Shown piece after piece: positions 47,227-56,537 of a DNA stretch of 64,000 bases. Each line of letters begins with the position of its first letter. The stretch's first letter is position 1. Both the position numbers and the translations under genes were made by a program. The notes under the pieces were generated by a model that was given only the letters and a program-made list of their open reading frames with translations, was not told the DNA's origin and made no database searches. The stretch covers positions 496,001-560,000 of the forward strand of contig NZ_CP036267.1 of the NCBI RefSeq assembly GCF_007744255.1, read 5' to 3'. Source of the stretch: Thalassoglobus polymorphus. Its GTDB lineage: Bacteria; Planctomycetota; Planctomycetia; Planctomycetales; Planctomycetaceae.

Positions 47227-49950
47227 ATGGTCGCTGCGAAGAAGAAGAAAGCACTCGTCATAGTGGAATCCCCTGCGAAAGCCCGAAAAATCGCGGGTTT
47301 TTTGGGGAGTGACTACGAAGTTCGTGCCAGCATGGGACACGTGCGAGACCTGCCTGAAAAAGCTGCGGACATTCCTGCAGCGATGAAAAAAGAGGCATGG
47401 ACCCGGCTGGGGGTGAACGTCGAGGAGGAATTTACGCCACTTTATGTTGTCTCGCCGGCGAAGAAGAAGGTCGTCAAAGAACTCAAGGACTTACTGAAAA
47501 ACTCTGAAGAACTCATCATCGCGACGGACGAAGACCGCGAAGGGGAAAGCATCGGTTGGCATCTGATTGACCTGTTAAAGCCCAAAGGGCCAGTCAAACG
47601 GATGACCTTTTCCGAGATTACCAAGAAAGCGATTCTCGAAGCGTTAGACAATACGCGCGAAGTTGACATGAATCTTGTCGAAGCGCAAGAGACGCGGCGT
47701 ATTCTCGACCGTTTATACGGATATACACTCTCACCATTGCTCTGGACGAAGGTCCGCCGAGGATTATCTGCCGGACGTGTGCAAAGTGTCGCTGTCCGTG
47801 TTCTGGTGCAGCGGGAACTCGAACGACGTGCATTCCGGAGCGGAACATATTGGGACCTGAAAGCCGCACTTCACATCGGTGAAGAGAGTTTTGATGCTCA
47901 ACTCTGGTCAGTTGATGGGCAGCGAATTGCAACCGGAAAAGATTTCGATGAGCACACCGGAAAACTGAAAGATGGCTCAAAAGTCCTTCTGCTCGATGAA
48001 GAGCCTGCGAAGGAATTGCAAAAGAAACTTCTCGGCACCAACTGGGAAGTCAGCAAGGTCGAGCATCGTACTCAAACGCGAAAACCTCCGGCACCGTTCA
48101 CGACAAGTACGCTTCAGCAGGAAGCGAACCGTAAGCTGAATATGTCGGCGAGGGAGACCATGCAGGTGGCACAACGTCTTTATGAAGACGGAAATATCAC
48201 TTACATGCGTACCGACAGCGTGACGCTCTCGCAGGAAGCTGTCACCGCGACGCGTGCTCGAATTGAAAGCAACTACGGAAAAGATTTCCTCAGCGACGAA
48301 GTCCGGCAGTATTCCAACAAGACGAAAAATGCCCAGGAGGCACACGAAGCGATTCGTCCTGCAGGAACAGAAATGAAAACTGCCGACGAGCTTGGTCTCT
48401 CTGCCCGGGAAGCGAAGCTGTATGAGATGATCTGGAAGCGAACCATGTCAGCGCAGATGGCAGAGGCTCAGCTCCGATTTGATACCGTGACCATTACGGC
48501 GGATGAAACAGAATTCCGAGCGACCGGCCGGAAGGTTGTCTTCCCCGGGTACTTCCGAGCATATGTTGAAGGCTCCGATGACCCCGAAGCGGCACTCGAA
48601 GATCAAGACTCCATGCTTCCGGAAATGAGTGAAGGGGCCGGGCTGAAGTGCAAGGATGTCGAGTCTCTGAGCCACGAAACCAAGCCTCCTGCCCGATATA
48701 CAGAAGCTTCACTGGTCCGCAAGTTGGAGCAGGAAGGGGTTGGGCGACCGAGTACCTATGCCAGCATTATCGGAACGGTTCAGGATCGGGGGTATGTTCG
48801 CAAAGTGAGCAATCAACTTGTCCCGACATTTACCGCTTTGGCTGTGACTAATCTGTTGGAGAAGTATTTCCCGCAGATGGTCGACTTGCAGTTTACTGCT
48901 CAAATGGAACAGTCGCTGGATGATATCTCGAATGGTGAAGCTGAGAAAATTCCGTATCTGTCCAAGTTTTACTCGGGCGAGGAAGGCCTGGGGCATCAAG
49001 TTGAATCGAAGAAGGAAACAATCGATCCGCGCGAAGTATGCACATTGCAACTGGACTCACTTTCATCCGCAGTTCGCGTCGGAAGATACGGTCCATTTTT
49101 AGAAGCGGAATCTGACGGAGAGACATTCAATGCGTCTCTTCCAGAGGATATCGCTCCTGCCGATCTTGATAATGAGATGGCAGAGAAACTCATCGAATTG
49201 AAAAAGCAGGGACCACAATCTCTCGGAATGCATCCCGAAGATGGTTTGCCAATTTTTGTTCTTTCTGGTCCCTTTGGTCCGTACCTGCAACTGGGTGAAG
49301 TCGTTGAAGGTGCAGAGAAAAAACCGAAGCGGGTGTCGATTCCTAAGAATGTCGATCCGACTGCGGTCGACCTCGATCTGGCGATTCAATTGCTGTCTCT
49401 CCCCAGACGAGTCGGGCACCATCCGGAAGACAACAAAGTTGTGAATGCCGGAATCGGTCGATTCGGTCCGTACGTTCAGCATGCGGGGAAATATAAAAGT
49501 CTGCCCAAAGAGGACGATGTCCTGACTGTTGGGCTGGATCGCGCCGTTGAACTCCTCAAACTGGCGAAAACTCGTTCTGCTCCGACACCGATCAAAGAGC
49601 TCGGCAACCATCCGGAAAGTGAAGAGCCACTCGCAATTTTCGAAGGTCGATACGGTCCGTACGTCAAGTGTGGAAAGCTCAACGCTACAATTCCAAAAGA
49701 CAAAGATCCGCAAGCGCTCACTCTTGTTGAAGCTGTCGAACTGATTAACGACAAGGCAGCCAAAACAGGTAAGAAGGTCGGCAAGAAAAAAGCTGCGAAG
49801 AAGAAGGCAGCAAAGAAGAAAACAACAAAGAAAAAGGCCGCAAAGAAAAAGACCACAAAAAAGAAAACAGCTAAGAAAGCTGCGAAGAAAAAGGCGACCA
49901 AAAAGAAAACGACCAAGAAAAGTGATGAGGCAGAATCCAGTGAGGAATAG
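47227..49950 (+). CDS. topA: DNA topoisomerase I with lysine/alanine-rich C-terminal tail
   Basis: Type IA topoisomerase that relaxes negative supercoils. The start at 47227 (MVAAKKKKALVIVESPAKA) leaves the Toprim motif at its normal place; a TTG 54 bases earlier is possible but unlikely. ATDEDREGESIGWHL completes the Toprim metal site and catalytic Y326 is in GNITYMRTDS. After the core (about residue 600) come four repeats with GPFGPYLQLG/GRFGPYVQHA/GRYGPYVKCG, the Topo_C repeat type, instead of zinc fingers; no CxxC is present. From about residue 850 the protein ends in KKAAKKKAAKKKTTKKK-type repeats, like histone H1 or the tail of actinobacterial TopA, which help binding to DNA. Confidence 0.96.
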   Translation: MVAAKKKKALVIVESPAKARKIAGFLGSDYEVRASMGHVRDLPEKAADIPAAMKKEAWTRLGVNVEEEFTPLYVVSPAKKKVVKELKDLLKNSEELIIATDEDREGESIGWHLIDLLKPKGPVKRMTFSEITKKAILEALDNTREVDMNLVEAQETRRILDRLYGYTLSPLLWTKVRRGLSAGRVQSVAVRVLVQRELERRAFRSGTYWDLKAALHIGEESFDAQLWSVDGQRIATGKDFDEHTGKLKDGSKVLLLDEEPAKELQKKLLGTNWEVSKVEHRTQTRKPPAPFTTSTLQQEANRKLNMSARETMQVAQRLYEDGNITYMRTDSVTLSQEAVTATRARIESNYGKDFLSDEVRQYSNKTKNAQEAHEAIRPAGTEMKTADELGLSAREAKLYEMIWKRTMSAQMAEAQLRFDTVTITADETEFRATGRKVVFPGYFRAYVEGSDDPEAALEDQDSMLPEMSEGAGLKCKDVESLSHETKPPARYTEASLVRKLEQEGVGRPSTYASIIGTVQDRGYVRKVSNQLVPTFTALAVTNLLEKYFPQMVDLQFTAQMEQSLDDISNGEAEKIPYLSKFYSGEEGLGHQVESKKETIDPREVCTLQLDSLSSAVRVGRYGPFLEAESDGETFNASLPEDIAPADLDNEMAEKLIELKKQGPQSLGMHPEDGLPIFVLSGPFGPYLQLGEVVEGAEKKPKRVSIPKNVDPTAVDLDLAIQLLSLPRRVGHHPEDNKVVNAGIGRFGPYVQHAGKYKSLPKEDDVLTVGLDRAVELLKLAKTRSAPTPIKELGNHPESEEPLAIFEGRYGPYVKCGKLNATIPKDKDPQALTLVEAVELINDKAAKTGKKVGKKKAAKKKAAKKKTTKKKAAKKKTTKKKTAKKAAKKKATKKKTTKKSDEAESSEE

Positions 49951-50142
49951 CTGCGCGTGATCGCCCGTCCTGGGCTTTGATTTCGGTTAGAACCAAAGTC
50001 GAATCTGTTCTTTATTGGTCTTCGTGAATACAATCAAGGAGGTGGCTGTTGGGGGATCGTCTATCATTGATTCCCTGAAGGTTGAAGCTTTGTTCCAACT
50101 TGTCGGTCAAAACCACTACAATTCCCTTAAACACATTGAAGA

Positions 50143-50709
50143 ATGTTGAATCCTCTGCGCGGAAAATTTTTGGTAGCAGGAGATCAGCTACGTGACCCGA
50201 CTTTTTTTAAGTCGGTCGTGCTGATTGTCGAACATGGTCCCGATGGCTCGATGGGGTTGGTGATCAATCACCCCTCGCCCTTCACCGTGTCTCATGCTTT
50301 ACAAGGAAACTTTGACCTCCCTGAAAATCAGGAACTGGTTTATGTCGGAGGGCCAGTGGAGCCGGAGGCACTCTTTGTTGTTCACAACTCTTCTGCTCTC
50401 GATCCGTCCGAAATGCCCATTGTTGAAAACGTCTACATGGGCAGCAGCGCTGAGGTCTTTGAAGACATTCTGCAAGTGGCCATCGAAGATCCGCAAGAGT
50501 TGATTTATCGCGTCTTTGCTGGTTGCTCAGGCTGGGGACCGGGCCAACTCGAAGGAGAACTGGCTCGGGGTGACTGGACGGTCGTTCCAGCCGATGAGGA
50601 AACTGTCTTTCAGCCCGACCCTTACTCGATCTGGGACACCCTGACCGCAAAAGCAAAACAGACCAGAAGACTACTCCCCATCGATTGCGATCATCCCGAG
50701 TGGAACTGA
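50143..50709 (+). CDS. YqgE/AlgH family protein
   Basis: 188 residues of the DUF179 family. PLRGKFLVAGDQLRDPTFFKSVVLIVEH is the family N-terminus, GSMGLVINHPSPFTVSHAL and YVGGPVEPEALFVVH the middle, and RVFAGCSGWGPGQLEGELARGDW the late signature. The function is not settled in any bacterium; AlgH was linked to alginate regulation in Pseudomonas, without a known activity. It starts 192 bases after topA and is convergent with uppS. The start ATG at 50143 has no strong Shine-Dalgarno. Confidence 0.93.
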   Translation: MLNPLRGKFLVAGDQLRDPTFFKSVVLIVEHGPDGSMGLVINHPSPFTVSHALQGNFDLPENQELVYVGGPVEPEALFVVHNSSALDPSEMPIVENVYMGSSAEVFEDILQVAIEDPQELIYRVFAGCSGWGPGQLEGELARGDWTVVPADEETVFQPDPYSIWDTLTAKAKQTRRLLPIDCDHPEWN

Positions 50710-50797
50710 TCCCGAATAGACCTGAACTGAGTGGCCGGCAGTTGTGTGGATTGGCGTTCAGGAGCACTGACGCTGAAGCCTGAGTTTGTCGCCTTGG

Positions 50798-51562
50798 CTA
50801 TTTCTGATTGAGTCCGCCGAAGCGGCGGTCGCGGGCAGCGAAGTCTTTCAGAGCTGCGAAGAGCTCAGGCTGACGGAAGTCGGGCCAAAGTGTTTCCGTC
50901 ACCCAGAGTTCGGCGTAACTGATTTGCCAGAGCAGGAAGTTGCTGATTCGCATTTCCCCAGCTGTTCGGATCACCAGGTCAGGGTCGCTCATTTCAGCTG
51001 TGTAGAGATGCTCAGAAACGGTTGACTCGTCGATCTCGTCGGTTTTCAATTCGCCAGTACGGACTTTCTCGGCGATGCTTCGCACTGCGTGGACAACTTC
51101 GTCACGAGCACCATAGTCGAGTGCCAGGCAAAGCTTCATGCCTGGGTTGTCTTGGCTCAGTTCGATGGTCTTGTTCACTTCTGCAAGGATGTTCCGTCCA
51201 ATTCGGTCTGTTCGTCCGATGGTTTGAAACTGAATGTCCTGCCGCATGATCTCATCGCGTTCAGCAACAACATATCGTTGAAGCAAATTCATGAGTAAAT
51301 CGAGTTCGGGCCGGGGGCGTTTCCAGTTTTCGCTGCTGAAGCAGTAGAGCGTCAGTTGATCCATTCCGAGTCGGGCACATTCTTCAACGATTGCCCGTAC
51401 GCTATGGACTCCACGGCGATGCCCTTCAATGCGTGGCAAGTTTCTTGATTGAGCCCAGCGTCCATTGCCATCCATGATGATGGCAATATGCGAGGGGAGT
51501 TTTTCCGTGCTGAGTCCCAAGGATTCCAGGTCGTCAGGTGTATAAGGCGATTCGACAGCCAC
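50798..51562 (-). CDS. uppS: Isoprenyl (undecaprenyl diphosphate) synthase
   Basis: cis-Prenyltransferase that builds the C55 carrier lipid for cell wall and polysaccharide synthesis. Motifs: HIAIIMDGNGRWAQ with the catalytic Asp, GHRRGVHSVR, LTLYCFSSENWKRP, and RTAGEMRISNFLLWQISYAELW. The usual RTGGE is RTAGE here. The chosen start is GTG at 51562 (residues VAVESPYTPDD), because the segment before it reads unlike a UppS N-terminus; another GTG at 51670 would overlap the upstream permease stop by eight bases and add 36 residues. Three ABC-module genes lie upstream on the same strand, so co-transcription is possible. Confidence 0.93.
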   Translation of the reverse strand: MAVESPYTPDDLESLGLSTEKLPSHIAIIMDGNGRWAQSRNLPRIEGHRRGVHSVRAIVEECARLGMDQLTLYCFSSENWKRPRPELDLLMNLLQRYVVAERDEIMRQDIQFQTIGRTDRIGRNILAEVNKTIELSQDNPGMKLCLALDYGARDEVVHAVRSIAEKVRTGELKTDEIDESTVSEHLYTAEMSDPDLVIRTAGEMRISNFLLWQISYAELWVTETLWPDFRQPELFAALKDFAARDRRFGGLNQK

Positions 51563-51662
51563 TGTTGTTATCGTTCGATTAATAAAGCAGGTCAATGAAA
51601 TGAAAATCAGCGATTGATTTGCATCTTGACGAATCGAGAACAGAAGAGCAATTGCGAATTCG

Positions 51663-53207
51663 CTACTCACCCGCGAGTTCGACCAATCGTTTGCCGATTT
51701 GGAGATGGAGCGGAATTAATATGATGGCTGAAAAGAAACTTCCAATAAAAGCAAGGGCGCCGACCTCCCCTGGGCCACCGCCGATTGCGAGGCAACTCAC
51801 GCCCATTACGTTTCCCATAAAGACCACAAACCCGGATGAAAACAACGCAATCGGCCAGATTGCCCACTTCTGAGTGACTGCCAGATAAACCGAACAGTGA
51901 ATGGCGATCAGTGCTTGAAGTGTGAAGTATGTCATGACAAGCAAGAGATCAAGGTCACCGAGAATGTCCCCCATAAGCTTAAGAAACTTTTCCCCCAGGA
52001 GAATGCTTCCCAGAAAAAAGCAAAAGGTCAACGGGAGTAAAGATGTGAGTCCGCCTATGAACTTTGAGTAGATGATTTCAGACTCTCGTCGAGGAATCAG
52101 CAGAAGAATTGACCATGTTTGGTTGGAGAGCTCTTGTCGATATAAGCGAGTCGCCATGATCCCCAATTCAAGAAACATCAGAAAGAAGGACCATGTGAGC
52201 AGGCTATAGCCTATGGTTACAGTCAATGAGGACCAGCCTCCGTACGTTAAGACCGCGGAGCCGATCATGAAGACCAGATACAACGAAGTTTTGAGTAACA
52301 GAAAGATCGCACCTCCGCTCAGCAGTTGGTGATCTTTCCAGACAATGGCTGCATCCCAGACTCGACCACGTCCCAGGTTTTGGCTCCTTTTTCGGAGTCG
52401 ATCAAAGAAATTTAACGATCCCGGCTCTTTTTCGTTACATGTGCATCGGTCAAAGATCACCCAGGTGACCGCCATGAACAGCCCTCCGACAATCAGATTG
52501 CCAAGAACTTGAGTGCTTATCCAGATTGAACTGGTTGTTCCCATCATCAGCCCAAGCACGACGCGAAATCCGTTCATGTCGCTGAGCATCATTGAGATGG
52601 AGATGATCACGTCGACGATGAAAAAGCCTTGTTGGTTACGCAAGGCTAGAGCGAGAACCGTTGGCAGAAAATGATGCAGAATCAAAACTCCACCAGCGAG
52701 CCCGCAGGCTCCTGTTGTCGTCGACATGACGACCGAGCAAAAGAGTCCGATGCTTCCAACGAGAAACAGGTGAGCAAAAAGTGAAATGTAAACTGCGACC
52801 ACCTGATCGATCTGGACACCTCCCAATGTGACCGCGAGGACTGTGAAGGGGATTTGTACACACAACAACAAAAATGCCCCGATCATGCGCGGCGTCCATT
52901 TCCCGAGGATGAGTGAAGTCGCCCCGACGCCTGCCATCTTCAGCAAGCTGAGTGTCCGCTCTTCTTTTTCCTCAGTAATCGCTGTCGCAAAAAATGCGGT
53001 GCCCAGAATGGTGATGAAGAAGTAATTGTAGAGGCTGACAGAACGGAATAAATCCAACCCGGGCGCTCCGCGGGACGCCCAGTCTCGCTGAAATGTGATC
53101 AGCGTCAGGAGAATGAATCCGGCCAGAAGAAGACGCGCGAGGTATCCTCGCAGTAAACGAGAATCCGTTTGCAACGCACGTCGAACAAGGGCCAGAAATT
53201 TGTTCAT
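51663..53207 (-). CDS. ABC-2 type transporter permease
   Basis: 514 residues with about 12 hydrophobic segments. GTAFFATAITEEKEERTLSLLKMAGV is the ABC-2 signature: a membrane helix, then E-K-E-E-R-T-L before the next helix, as in NatB/GldF-type permeases. The second half repeats a similar pattern (LYRQELSNQTWSILLLIPRRESEIIYSKF), suggesting an internal duplication of the permease unit. It lies 49 bases after the ATPase gene of the same strand and forms the membrane channel of that module. The exported substrate is unknown. Confidence 0.85.
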   Translation of the reverse strand: MNKFLALVRRALQTDSRLLRGYLARLLLAGFILLTLITFQRDWASRGAPGLDLFRSVSLYNYFFITILGTAFFATAITEEKEERTLSLLKMAGVGATSLILGKWTPRMIGAFLLLCVQIPFTVLAVTLGGVQIDQVVAVYISLFAHLFLVGSIGLFCSVVMSTTTGACGLAGGVLILHHFLPTVLALALRNQQGFFIVDVIISISMMLSDMNGFRVVLGLMMGTTSSIWISTQVLGNLIVGGLFMAVTWVIFDRCTCNEKEPGSLNFFDRLRKRSQNLGRGRVWDAAIVWKDHQLLSGGAIFLLLKTSLYLVFMIGSAVLTYGGWSSLTVTIGYSLLTWSFFLMFLELGIMATRLYRQELSNQTWSILLLIPRRESEIIYSKFIGGLTSLLPLTFCFFLGSILLGEKFLKLMGDILGDLDLLLVMTYFTLQALIAIHCSVYLAVTQKWAIWPIALFSSGFVVFMGNVMGVSCLAIGGGPGEVGALAFIGSFFSAIILIPLHLQIGKRLVELAGE

Positions 53208-53256
53208 CGTTCACCCTTGATCAACGTGTGAGCAGTTGCTGTGGGGCGCTACTATT

Positions 53257-54201
53257 CTAATTCCGGACTCCACGTTCGGTGAGATCCATGAATGCTTCGT
53301 TGAGGTGCCGTTGGTCTCGACCGAAGTTGATGATGTTGCAACCCAGGTTTATGACATCACCGAGGAATTGATTACTATCGGTGAGCGTGGGGTCGAGTTT
53401 GACGCGGACGTCCGATCGTCCTTCCATCGGTTGAATCGAGACGACACCGTTGATCTTTGAAAGTGCTGCTTCGACTTCATCCGCCGGGAGGTCAACACGA
53501 ATCCGGAACGTGGGTGTTTCGGTTTTTTCATCGAGCAAGGCTTCCATCGGACCGCTGTACTTCGTTTTTCCACGATCAATGATAGTCACGCTGTCACACA
53601 GTTCTGCCAGTTCGCTGAGAATGTGGCTGCTGATGAAAATCGTCTTCCCCATCCGCCGAAGCTCACGGAGAATTTCCATCAACTCAATTCGAGCACGCGG
53701 GTCCAGTCCGGAAGCCGGTTCGTCGAGCAACAGTAAATCAGGGTCATTGACGAGAACACGCGCGAGGCTTACGCGCTGTTGCATCCCCCGGGAAAGTCCC
53801 TGAATGAAATCGTCTTTGCGGCCATCCATGTCTGTGAGTGCGAGGACATCACCGACGATGCGGTTTCGTTCTTTCAGGGAAAATCCGTATGCTGCCCCAA
53901 AGAAATCGAGATACTCGAAGACGGTCATTTGTCGGTACATGCTGAAGTGATCGGGCATGTAACCGATGCGTCGACGAATTGCTTTGACATTACTCCGGAC
54001 ATCGTAGTCGAAAACGTTGATCTGCCCCATTTGCGGTTTCAGCAAGGTGCAAATCAATTTGAGAGTCGTCGTTTTGCCAGCTCCGTTGGGACCAACAAAT
54101 CCGTGGAGTGATTGTGGCGCAACCTGAAATGTGATCCCATCCAAAGCCCGATGCTGTTTGAACAGATGGCTTACATTTTTGATATCGATGACGTGTTCCA
54201 T
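53257..54201 (-). CDS. ABC transporter ATP-binding protein (GldA/CcmA-like), left module
   Basis: 314-residue nucleotide-binding protein. Walker A is GPNGAGKTT, the signature motif is LSRGMQQR in place of LSGGQ, and Walker B plus D-loop read LLLLDEPASGLDPRARIE; the switch histidine is in ISSHILSE. The last 90 residues form the DUF4162-like C-terminal domain (RIRVDLPADEVEAALSKING). The start at 54201 has AGGAATCC upstream; an earlier start at 54231 would overlap the preceding gene's stop. It lies between a large membrane protein gene and a permease gene. It is paralogous to the ATPase at 58866 (both contain IGYMPDxF-type Q-loop regions and SGLDPRARIE). Confidence 0.93.
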   Translation of the reverse strand: MEHVIDIKNVSHLFKQHRALDGITFQVAPQSLHGFVGPNGAGKTTTLKLICTLLKPQMGQINVFDYDVRSNVKAIRRRIGYMPDHFSMYRQMTVFEYLDFFGAAYGFSLKERNRIVGDVLALTDMDGRKDDFIQGLSRGMQQRVSLARVLVNDPDLLLLDEPASGLDPRARIELMEILRELRRMGKTIFISSHILSELAELCDSVTIIDRGKTKYSGPMEALLDEKTETPTFRIRVDLPADEVEAALSKINGVVSIQPMEGRSDVRVKLDPTLTDSNQFLGDVINLGCNIINFGRDQRHLNEAFMDLTERGVRN

Positions 54202-54227
54202 AGGATTCCTGGAAAGTTTTTTTGTAA

Positions 54228-56018
54228 TCAATCTTGCGATTCATTCATGACGTCGTTCATGTCAAAGCGGAATGCGTAGATGACTCTTCCTCGCTGTTGT
54301 GGAGAAATTTCTCCTTTGGCGAAAAAGTCTGGATGAAAATCTGTCGTGAAGTAGACATGGACCTGACTGTTTTTCAGGTTTCCACTGCGAACGACTTCTT
54401 CGTTAAGGACTCCGAGATCATTGGCGATGACTGGCCAGACTCCCTTGTCGAATATTTCATCGTTTTCCTCTCTGGGGCGATTTCTGCGTCTGAATGGGTT
54501 GAATCGCAGCGCCTCATGATCCAGATATTGCGAGAGTGGCTTTCCCGCGTCGATGATCTGGTATGTCTGACCAATGCGTCTTAACTGGTAGAGACGATCT
54601 CCAAGAACCGCGACACTTTGCGAAATTTCTGGCCAACTCGTTCCGGAAGGGAGAGCCAATTCAAACTCTTTGAGGGTCTCCTGAAATTTGAGTTTGCGAA
54701 CTTCAGGGCGAAATCCCTCATGTTTGACGACACCGGCGTGTAAGACTGTGCGATTGGAGAACGATGGGACTGCGGAGCTCAAGATGCCAACAGGTTGGTT
54801 GATCGCAAAACCGCGTACGGACTCGGAATGCTGACCGGTCGAGACAGTGCTCGAGTCATCTTCGAAATCAATCTGGTAGGTTCCGCCACTTGTCACAAAA
54901 AGATTCATCCACTGTTTCGCAATCCAGCGACCTGGTGCTCCTGGATGCACAATGGTCATGCAGTTGATCGTGGTTTCTTCTCCATAGCCACGTTTGCCGA
55001 TCGAGTGAAACCCGAAGCTGAACAATCCGACAGTTAAAAGAATCACGCCATATGTGATTCGGAAGTCACCTTTCTTTCGTCCAAGTAGCCAGCATCCGGG
55101 AAACAGAATCAGCAAGTAGATGATTGAAAGAAAATAGATCAATGCCCAGTTGTGATCTGGAGTGGTAATCGATCGCAGTTGCGAAAACAGCGTGGCGGAT
55201 GTGCTGAGGTTGTTGGTATTTAAGTTTTGGATTTGAGAAGGCTTTTCAAACTGAACAGGTTTCAGCGAACGAGTGACCGAGCCATACCCGACAGGAAATG
55301 AGCTCGATGGCTCATTGAGTTCAGCAAGGATCTGTGAGAACTCTGGATATTCTCCAGCACTGTCTGCAATGAGAAACAGATTTCCACCTTGGTAAAGCCA
55401 ATCTTTGAATGCCCGCGCCTGCGGTTCCTGCCAGCGTGGAGCATGGTCAAGGACGACCGTGTCTAGCGATTTCAATACGATTGCACTGGAAGGAAATTCA
55501 TCATCACTGGCGGTAAGCAGTGATCGGCCCTTGCTGGAGGCACCATCCTTGAGGAGTTCGATTTTGAGAGCTCCGTTTCGGCGACGCGGGGAATCGATCT
55601 CGAAGCTGTCCCGGCCTCGAGGGAATCGACCCCACTCGAATTTGAATTCCGACAGACTCGGAATGAAAACGTAAAATTGGATCTGCCTTTTGCCGTACGG
55701 TTCCAGAAAGAGGTCCTGTTGCCAAAGCGGGACATCAACTCCCTGAAAACCGAGCAGCGGTTTCAGCCAAACGTCTCCCTGCCAGGGTTTTTCAGAATTG
55801 TTAAAAACTTCAACCGTCAATAAGTTGTGTTCTTCAATCTCAACTTGATTGTCGAAGTTCCACTTTGGCTTTCCTTCGATTTGCAGTTCAGCTTGGGCAG
55901 TGCAGGGGGGATTCAACAGGCACATGACCCCAACCAGCACAAACGCCGACCTTCGTACACATCTCAAAAGTGGAGAGAGGAGCACTTTCTCTGAGATGTG
56001 GAATTGAGTGGAAATCAT
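54228..56018 (-). CDS. Membrane protein partner of the left ABC module
   Basis: About 596 residues. A signal peptide (VRRSAFVLVGVMCLLNPPCTAQA) is followed by a beta-rich extracytoplasmic domain. Next comes a Rossmann-like part with DWLYQGGNLFLIADSAGEY, similar to the GATase/DUF4350-like domain of GldG proteins, then two membrane helices (YFLSIIYLLILFPGCWLL and YGVILLTVGLFSFGF), then a second extracytoplasmic domain. The start ATG at 56018 is preferred over a GTG at 56030. It is paralogous to the divergent gene at 56538 (DWVYRGGRLVICIGED in the same place), and it lies 26 bases before the ATPase gene, so it is likely part of the transporter. Confidence 0.8.
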   Translation of the reverse strand: MISTQFHISEKVLLSPLLRCVRRSAFVLVGVMCLLNPPCTAQAELQIEGKPKWNFDNQVEIEEHNLLTVEVFNNSEKPWQGDVWLKPLLGFQGVDVPLWQQDLFLEPYGKRQIQFYVFIPSLSEFKFEWGRFPRGRDSFEIDSPRRRNGALKIELLKDGASSKGRSLLTASDDEFPSSAIVLKSLDTVVLDHAPRWQEPQARAFKDWLYQGGNLFLIADSAGEYPEFSQILAELNEPSSSFPVGYGSVTRSLKPVQFEKPSQIQNLNTNNLSTSATLFSQLRSITTPDHNWALIYFLSIIYLLILFPGCWLLGRKKGDFRITYGVILLTVGLFSFGFHSIGKRGYGEETTINCMTIVHPGAPGRWIAKQWMNLFVTSGGTYQIDFEDDSSTVSTGQHSESVRGFAINQPVGILSSAVPSFSNRTVLHAGVVKHEGFRPEVRKLKFQETLKEFELALPSGTSWPEISQSVAVLGDRLYQLRRIGQTYQIIDAGKPLSQYLDHEALRFNPFRRRNRPREENDEIFDKGVWPVIANDLGVLNEEVVRSGNLKNSQVHVYFTTDFHPDFFAKGEISPQQRGRVIYAFRFDMNDVMNESQD

Positions 56019-56537
56019 GAATCTGTTCACAGTTTACGCATCAGTAAGTTTTGAATTAATTGGGGCTCTCATACAATACTGGGAGTTGGGAAATCTGTAT
56101 ACCTGTCGGCTTCAGATTCACCCATTTTTGAATTCAGCCGCCCTGGCGCTCACCATGGCGAGTCGCAGAAAGGAAATTCCCCGGAAATCGTCACATCGGA
56201 CCATTGTCCCAAGCGAGTCAGTCAGGACAATAGTTTAGAACTGGTCTCAAAACTTGCTGTTCACTTCTCTGATACAGAGAATGGTCGCAATTCCATCGGT
56301 TTTGAGACTGCTTCGAGTCTCGCAGGGAATTTTTTCTTACCACTCGCCGAAAATGCTTTCAATTGCAACACTCTGTGGACTGATTCTAGTGCGTTGATCG
56401 CATATCATTACGACATTCATTCCTCGCCTGTTTGGCGAATCATATTTTATTCGACCTTGTTTTCACTTTATTTGGTTTATTTCGTGCAACTTCGATCAAC
56501 TGATGTTCAGGGACTCCGGACTGGATTTCATGAGCGG
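56019..56537. other. Divergent intergenic region between the two ABC modules
   Basis: No supported gene, depending on the start chosen for the right-hand membrane protein (a TTG at 56394 would shorten the gap to 375 bases). TTGAAT-N15-TACAAT near 56050 is a possible plus-strand promoter with a short spacer. The region must control both modules. Confidence 0.45.

Noticed and set aside
49476-50033. Minus-strand frame with many phenylalanines opposite the topA 3' end
   Set aside because: It is the complement of the lysine/alanine repeats (AAG read as CTT/TTC); not a membrane protein gene.
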